DNA of 64,000 nt from Linnemannia elongata (lineage: Eukaryota; Mortierellomycota; Mortierellomycetes; Mortierellales; Mortierellaceae). The notes beneath the pieces were generated by a model that had not been told where the DNA came from, made no database searches, and saw only the letters and a list, made by a program, of their open reading frames with translations. A program made the translations under genes and the position numbers. Numbering within the stretch: the first letter of the stretch is position 1; each line of letters opens with the position of its first letter. The DNA lies in contig JAXBDG010000006.1 of assembly GCA_036320915.1 (NCBI GenBank), positions 2,294,001-2,358,000 on the forward strand, in the 5' to 3' direction. Shown here piece by piece: positions 58,667 through 64,000 of the stretch.

Positions 58667-61600
58667 ATGTCCGCACCAACAAGTGGCACGCCCGAATGGG
58701 GTAAGTCAACCTGATCTGCAAACACAAGCATACACAACCTGGCATATTATCTATTATTCATAAAAGTCCATCCAGCCCTCATCACTTGCTCATCAGGAAG
58801 GCGGAGGCGCCCCCCAACAAAAAATACAGAATGGCACCTGCTGGAAGGTCAAGGCTCAGTCAAACAGACAAAAAACTCAATGCAACATAGCTGTCTACCA
58901 ACAAGAGGGTTCCCCTAGTTTCGAGCCCGTAGACCCTAGACAACGCCGCTAAACCTGCGGTCGCGTCGGTCGCTAAAAAATCATTATTATCTTTTTCTCT
59001 TTTTTATGCACCCACTCGCACTACCTTGCCTACGTGGCCATGAAGCCTCGTTTTTTACACATACAACCACACAAACACATACTCTTCGATACACCTACCC
59101 TCACATACACAGAGACATACATTGGCTACAATTATCCTCTTTTCTATCTCACTTTTCGCATGCTACCGAAACCGAAAAGGCAGGATAAGAATGCTGCTTC
59201 TGTGGTATTTTTGAAAAGAAAGAATGCCACCTCGCTTTCTTCTTGGATATTATCGGCAGCTGGCAACCAACGCGCCTCGTCAATCTTATCTTCTTTTTTA
59301 CCTGGTCACCTTGACCTTCAATTCATTCCCGACAGAGCAAGCTAAATGATCTAGACAGCTGTTACTATACATTAACCAATTACCCTTTGTATTGAATTCA
59401 TAGGAAAGGTTCTTATGGCCGGTGGTACTGGTATGTATTAGTTATTAGTTACAAAACGATTGAAAAGTGTTACAGGCCATACACACAATTGTTGAGACAT
59501 GTGGATTATACTACTCTAACCTTTTCATTCCTTAACTTTGCATTCTCTTGTTTAGACTGGGACATGATTGGCCGCAAGCCAAAGCCTGGCGAGCAACGAG
59601 AGATCTTGCAAGTAGCAATAGACAACCTGGCATAAGTTACCGTGTGTTAATACTTGAAAACAACTTTCTTGGGTCCTACATTTTCCTTACGCACTTCTTT
59701 TCTTCCCATCCTCGTTCTTTGACTATCCAGGCCCCACCTGGAGACGTTCCATGTTATCCGCGAGTTTGCCGATTTGAAGTAAGTGCTAACCTCTTCCCCG
59801 TGCGATTACTTTTCACAAAATGGCCTACTTACTGGACCATCGTTACTCACCACTCGTTTTTGCTTGTCGCGCTTTTACTCCTATGTAGAATCGTTAAAGC
59901 TATTACTGGGCCTAATGCTGCTCACAGTGTGTTTATCACAGGTACGCTTTCGCTACTGACTTTCGCTACTGACTTTCAAAGCTGTTTTTGATTCATATTA
60001 CACTGCAATCGCTCTAACGTTGCTTCTATCTTACTTGTACCTGAACAGATGACGGTGATGCTTGGACCATGGGAAGGTAGCGTTAGGAACAATTTGTGCT
60101 AGCTTACTTGGGCGTATTGTTCTCGAAAGAGCTATATGCGAAGGAAGAAGCCTAACCTTGATATTCAATTATGTGCACAATAGGAACGAGAAGGGTCAGC
60201 TCGGACTTGGAGACAATACTCCCCATGTCGGCGGCCCTGTGAAAGTCCCTACTATTTACACCAACGCAGGAAAGAAGAGCACTAACGTCAAGTTCGTCAC
60301 CGGCGCTGTATGTGATCTCTTGTCGATCGTGTTATTATTCCGAGTGAGGCTTTGTCATCGAATCACACAACGTCGATCGGCGAGTCTAACGAGCCCATTT
60401 CACCTTTTCCTTGCATTTAGGTCGGAAGACACCACACTATCCTAGTTTCGGATACCGGAGCTGTGTATGCTGCAGGAGATAACAAGATGGGTCAGGTACT
60501 GCCTCAGTTGACTATGTGATACCCTGTTGCCACCAAAAGATGGAGATGGAATATTTACCAACTCAATTTTGACATTTCGCGATTTCATAGCTCGGAAACA
60601 GCAACCACAAAGACCACACATCGTTTGTTCATGTCACCAGTCTCGGAAAGGAGAAGGCTATCGGTGTTGCTTGCGGTGCAGAGTACACAATGGTCATCTC
60701 TGACAAGGGTCAGCTCTGGGCCTTTGGATCTCCCGAGTTTGGTCAGGTAAGGCTCTGTTAGTGACCCGAAGCTCAATATAGCTGTACAGGTTTGATGAAA
60801 AGCCAGTTAGCTAATACCTGTGAATTTGAACTTGAGAATAGCTCGGCAACAAGACGAATGGTCAATACTTGCAACAGTCCAATCGTCTCGTCCACATCCC
60901 ACAAGCCAGCCCTGGTAAATACGTTGAAACGGCACTTGTTCATTTGCGCTTAGCCATCTATTTTGCCAAAGTCATAGTTTCTGATCGAGACAACCTTTTC
61001 TTTTTTGTTGTACGATATCATTAGTGCTTGTGAGTGGACTTCAGGGTAAGACGATTGTGGAGGTTGATTGCGGTACAAACCACACTATCGCCCGAGACAG
61101 TGAGGGTCGCGTTTATTCTTGGGGATTCGGAGGCTATGGACGTCTCGGACACGCCAAGCAGGAGGATCTCTGGAGCCCTATGCCCATCGACCAGTTCACT
61201 GGCACGAACGCGCTCACTCGTGCCACCAAGATTGCTGCCGGCAGCACCTTCAGCATGGCTTTGGATGGTAGGTTTCCCATCAACTGAAAATGACACGAAC
61301 TTTTGGTATGCGATTTTGAGTTCCTTTGTCTGTTATGATCTGACATTATATATCTTTTTGAATTCAAACTGTTCTGTGATAGGTCAGCGCCAGTTGTGGT
61401 TGTGGGGCAAGTGGAAGACCACTGGTGATGGCGGTGGAGGAACTCCATGGATGTACCCCCGTACATTGTACGATCTTAACGGATGGGCGTTCAAGACGAT
61501 CAACGGAGGAGGGGTGACCCTGTTTGCTCTCCCCATGACAGAGCCGTGCACGGTCGCCTGGGGACAGGGGGCTCTTCACTGCGAACTTGGTTTCGGAGAA

Positions 61601-62210
61601 GGCGAGGCTCGTTCGGCGACCAAGCCCGACAAGGTCCGCCCCATGGAGGGACTGACAATGCTCGATGTCTCATGCGGCCTGGGCCATACGCTCTTGCTCT
61701 GCAAGCCTGGTCAGGAGAAGATCCAAGACCTGCCCAAGTGGCCTGTTCTTGATGTGGAGGAGCACTGTATTGAGTGTCTCTCTGCTGAGGACGAGGACGA
61801 TATGTTGCTGTGTGACAAGTGTGATTCTGGAACGCATTTGCGATGCACGGTTCCGCGACTCCAAGAGGTGCCTGATGTTGATTGGTTCTGTCAGAGCTGT
61901 ACGCGGGCCAGGGAGAAGAACAGGACAAAGCAGTTGGATGAGGGATCAAAACCTGCTGCTGGCGGTGCTGCCGCTGCTGACGGTGCGACTGCCAAGGCTC
62001 CTACTAAGCGCAAGGCTCCTGCCGCCAAAGGTTCGATTTCTATGTTTGTTATTATTGCTTGTATCTTCTGTACCTTCGAAAGTGTAATATCGTCTAGGGG
62101 AAAAGGTGCTAATCTTGAACAATACTGTATAATTTTTTTTTTCGCTTCGATTAGGTGGATCTAAGAAGAGCAAGGCAAACCCTGCCTCAGAGGATGAGGA
62201 CTCGGAATAG
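58667..62210 (+). CDS. RCC2-like beta-propeller protein with C-terminal PHD finger
   Basis: RCC2 (TD-60) is an RCC1-type seven-blade propeller linked in animals to centromere function and small GTPases. Thirteen exons (58667-58700, 59404-59430, 59556-59607, 59731-59778, 59889-59941, 60049-60076, 60184-60307, 60421-60495, 60591-60746, 60842-60914, 61025-61267, 61383-62030, 62155-62210) give 538 residues. RCC2 hallmarks: WDMIGRK, GPNAAHSVFIT, WTMGRNEKGQLGLGD, VGRHHTILV, KMGQLGN and SWGFGGYGRLGHA. A C4HC3 PHD finger follows (about 433-478): CIECLSAEDEDDMLLCDKCD, then H, and WFCQSC. A basic tail KRKAPAAKGGSKKSK ends it. Intron 3 must start with GC (TT|GCAAGT at 59608) to keep frame. Its role through the PHD, such as histone reading, is inference. 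Confidence 0.88.
58780..58975. repeat. Possible dispersed-element fragment inside intron 1 of the RCC2-like gene
   Basis: A GC-richer block inside an otherwise AT-rich 703-bp intron. On the - strand it contains ACGGGCTCGAAACTAGGG, resembling a Pol III B box, but no clear tRNA fold, tail or flanking duplication. It may be a SINE-like or old transposon piece; copy number cannot be judged here. Confidence 0.25.
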
Positions 62211-62401
62211 ATAGGTGTTTGTTCTGACGAGAGGATTCGATAGTGCCTAGGGCACCTGTGCTATCATCAATAATATTTAAAACTGCTTCGAAAAATGATG
62301 AGGATGCTGGATATGCGTTGTTATTTATTTTTGATGCAATGTGTTTTTGTAAAGGAGCGCGTTTGGATATTAAAAATGAAACAGGGAGGAGGTTCTAGAG
62401 T

Positions 62402-63937
62402 TTAGTTATCGACCATTCTGAAGACCAAAGCACAACCATCATCAGATCCAGTAACACAGGTAAGACCATCGTCAGTCATAGCAAAACTCAACACAGCATC
62501 CTGGTGACCCAACCAGATCTTCAAGTTCTGACCAGTTCTACCGTCCCAGACCTGGACCGACCGGTCGGCAGAGCAAGAAGTGATCAGGGGCTGGGTCTTG
62601 TGCCATTGGGCCTTAATGATGGGGCCTTTGTGTTCGCAGGTGGTGCGGAGCTGCATGGTCTGGACGTCCCAGATGTTCAACCGTCCGTCCAACGATCCTG
62701 TGGCGGCCAAGTTCAGGTGGTCTGAGAAGGAGACTGTCTCGACGGCGTCTGTGTGGTTCTCGAACGATCCGAGGATCTATATTAGAGAAAGGAGACAAAT
62801 GGGAAATGTTAGTCAAGTGTTACGGTGGAGGACATGGCTCCGCTTTCATGCAATGAGAACCAAAGTAAAGTAGAATGAAGACGTACGTTTCCGCTGTGGA
62901 TGTTGACGAGTTTTGCAGTTCCATCCGCAGATCCGGTCATAGCAAGTGTGGATTCCTTGTTGATGGCGAGGCAGGTAATAACGTCGCTATGGAAACGAGC
63001 GTCCTCAGAGGTGATACGGTGCACGGCAGACGCGGTCTTGGGGTCCCAGACAATCAAGGAGGCGTCCTCAGAGACGGTGACGATCTTCTTGCCATCGGGG
63101 GTGAACATGCCGCTGGTGACGGGTCCCGAGTGACCGTTGAAGACGTTCATGAATGCTCCCGAAGGGACAGCCCACATCCACACTGATGAGTCCGTTGCTC
63201 CTGCCAAGATGATGTTTCCCTTGGGGTGCCAGTTGATCCACTATAAGCGGTAGAAAGAAGGTTGGACGAAGAGAAAGAAGATAACACAGGTGAGTTTTCA
63301 TTGTCCAGTAGCATTGAAAAGCAAGAACCTCGCCGTGCGTCATTATTCATTCCCACAGAAACGTGCAGCAACAGATACTTACGACGACCTCATCAGGACC
63401 CTCGAGTTCACAGACAAACTCTCCAGTTTCGCTCTTCCAGACACGGACCTTTCCGTCCATAGATCCACTGGCAACATAGGTTCCGTCGACACTGAAGGCA
63501 ACCTGAGTGACCGAATCGGAATGTCCTCCAAACTCGTACAGCTGCTCGCCGTCGTACAACCGCCAGAGATAGCTCTTGTCGTCTCCTCCTCCACTGACCG
63601 CAATGTTCTGGTGGACAGGGTGTAATGCCACATCGTATACTGGCTCTATTATGTCATCAAAGGTCGTTTTTCAATGAGCGAGAATGTGTAAGGTATTAGT
63701 GAGAGTTATCTACAACATGTTAGCTAGCAAGAGCATGGCTGTCTGCAAATGGTTCTCGTTTCTTCCAATGAAAAATATGCTGATCGAACGAAGTAGTAGT
63801 ACCTTTGTGGGTAAAGAATCCTTGAACAGAGTCGTCCTGGAGCTCGACCATCTCGTCGTCATCGACAGGGTTTCCGTCTGCATCGTATTCCTGGGCCTCC
63901 TCGCCGTTCTCATCATCGTCCTCCTCCATCATATCGC
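62402..63937 (-). CDS. WD40 protein of the Sqt1/AAMP family, 5' end outside the window
   Basis: Yeast Sqt1 is a dedicated chaperone that binds newly made ribosomal protein uL16 (Rpl10) during 60S subunit assembly; AAMP is the animal relative. Exons in the window are 63937-63803, 63645-63383, 63240-62887 and 62776-62402, about 375 residues. The acidic N-terminal stretch MMEEDDDENGEEAQEYDADG leads to FFTHKEPVYDVALHP and a chain of WD repeats. These include VRVWKSETGEFVCELEG, WINWHPKGNIILAGATDSS, FNGHSGPVTSG, LIVWDPK, LNIWDVQ and VQVWDGRTGQNLKIWLGHQD. It ends CALVFRMVDN. The first exon splices from beyond base 64000 (acceptor at 63939-63938, one leftover base). It converges with the RCC2-like gene, 191 bp between stops. 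Confidence 0.9.
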
Positions 63938-64000
63938 CTAAGTATCAAAATGTAAAAAGAATCGCGCCTTTTGTTAGTTTCCAACTTGAGATTCATTGTA

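Noticed and set aside
58896..58975. Candidate tRNA in intron 1 of the RCC2-like gene
   Set aside because: A B-box-like motif is present, but no cloverleaf with matching acceptor and anticodon stems can be drawn.

Overview
This window is nuclear DNA from a filamentous fungus, most likely an early-diverging one of the Mortierella type (Mucoromycota). That placement is inference. It rests on many short introns (mostly about 60-120 nt, GT...TAG), long poly-Gln and poly-Glu runs in regulatory proteins, a FAM72-type gene, an RCC2-type gene, a MEF2-type MADS gene and a sphingomyelin-synthase-type enzyme in one place. Genes lie on both strands and are unrelated in function; there is no operon-like or biosynthetic cluster.

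Layout. 1-3578 (-): SPX-EXS phosphate exporter, running off the left edge. 5439-6722 (+): sphingomyelin-synthase-type enzyme. 7137-8693 (+): BAG-domain co-chaperone. 11043-14563 (+): MEF2/Rlm1-type MADS factor. 14798-16747 (-): TYW2 (wybutosine synthesis). 16956-17840 (+): complex I LYR subunit NDUFB9. 18174-19862 (+): METTL2/Trm140-type tRNA m3C methyltransferase. 20078-21361 (+): PCNA. 21613-24173 (-): VAP/MSP-domain membrane protein. 27910-28834 (-): COX6B. 30993-36147 (-): RNA polymerase III largest subunit. 36410-38969 (-): unrecognised disordered protein. 39340-42252 (-): MUS81 nuclease. 42447-42540 (-): tRNA-Ile(UAU) with an intron. 42658-43655: 5'-truncated LINE copy with target-site duplication. 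43775-46528 (-): FAM72-domain protein with a very long N-terminal extension. 48967-53780 (+): Lrg1-type LIM-RhoGAP. 53951-54701 (-): DUF423/TMEM256 protein. 55105-56660 (-): PDX1/SNZ vitamin B6 synthase. 58667-62210 (+): RCC2-like beta-propeller with a C-terminal PHD finger. 62402-63937 (-): Sqt1/AAMP WD40 protein, running off the right edge.

Multi-exon models were built by hand: each junction was required to keep the reading frame and restore family-conserved residues. Intergenic stretches between divergent genes are 1.8-3.7 kb of purine- or pyrimidine-rich, microsatellite-laden DNA, while convergent gene ends are only about 170-250 bp apart. Several genes deal with tRNA or Pol III (TYW2, METTL2-like, RPC1, tRNA-Ile) and several with DNA maintenance (PCNA, MUS81, possibly FAM72), but nothing in the sequence shows this to be more than coincidence.

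The points most worth a second look are the RCC2-PHD fusion with a GC-AG intron, the FAM72 domain on a ~660-residue disordered extension, the fresh LINE insertion close to a tRNA gene, the fungal sphingomyelin-synthase-type enzyme, and the VAP protein whose membrane segment is not at its C-terminus.
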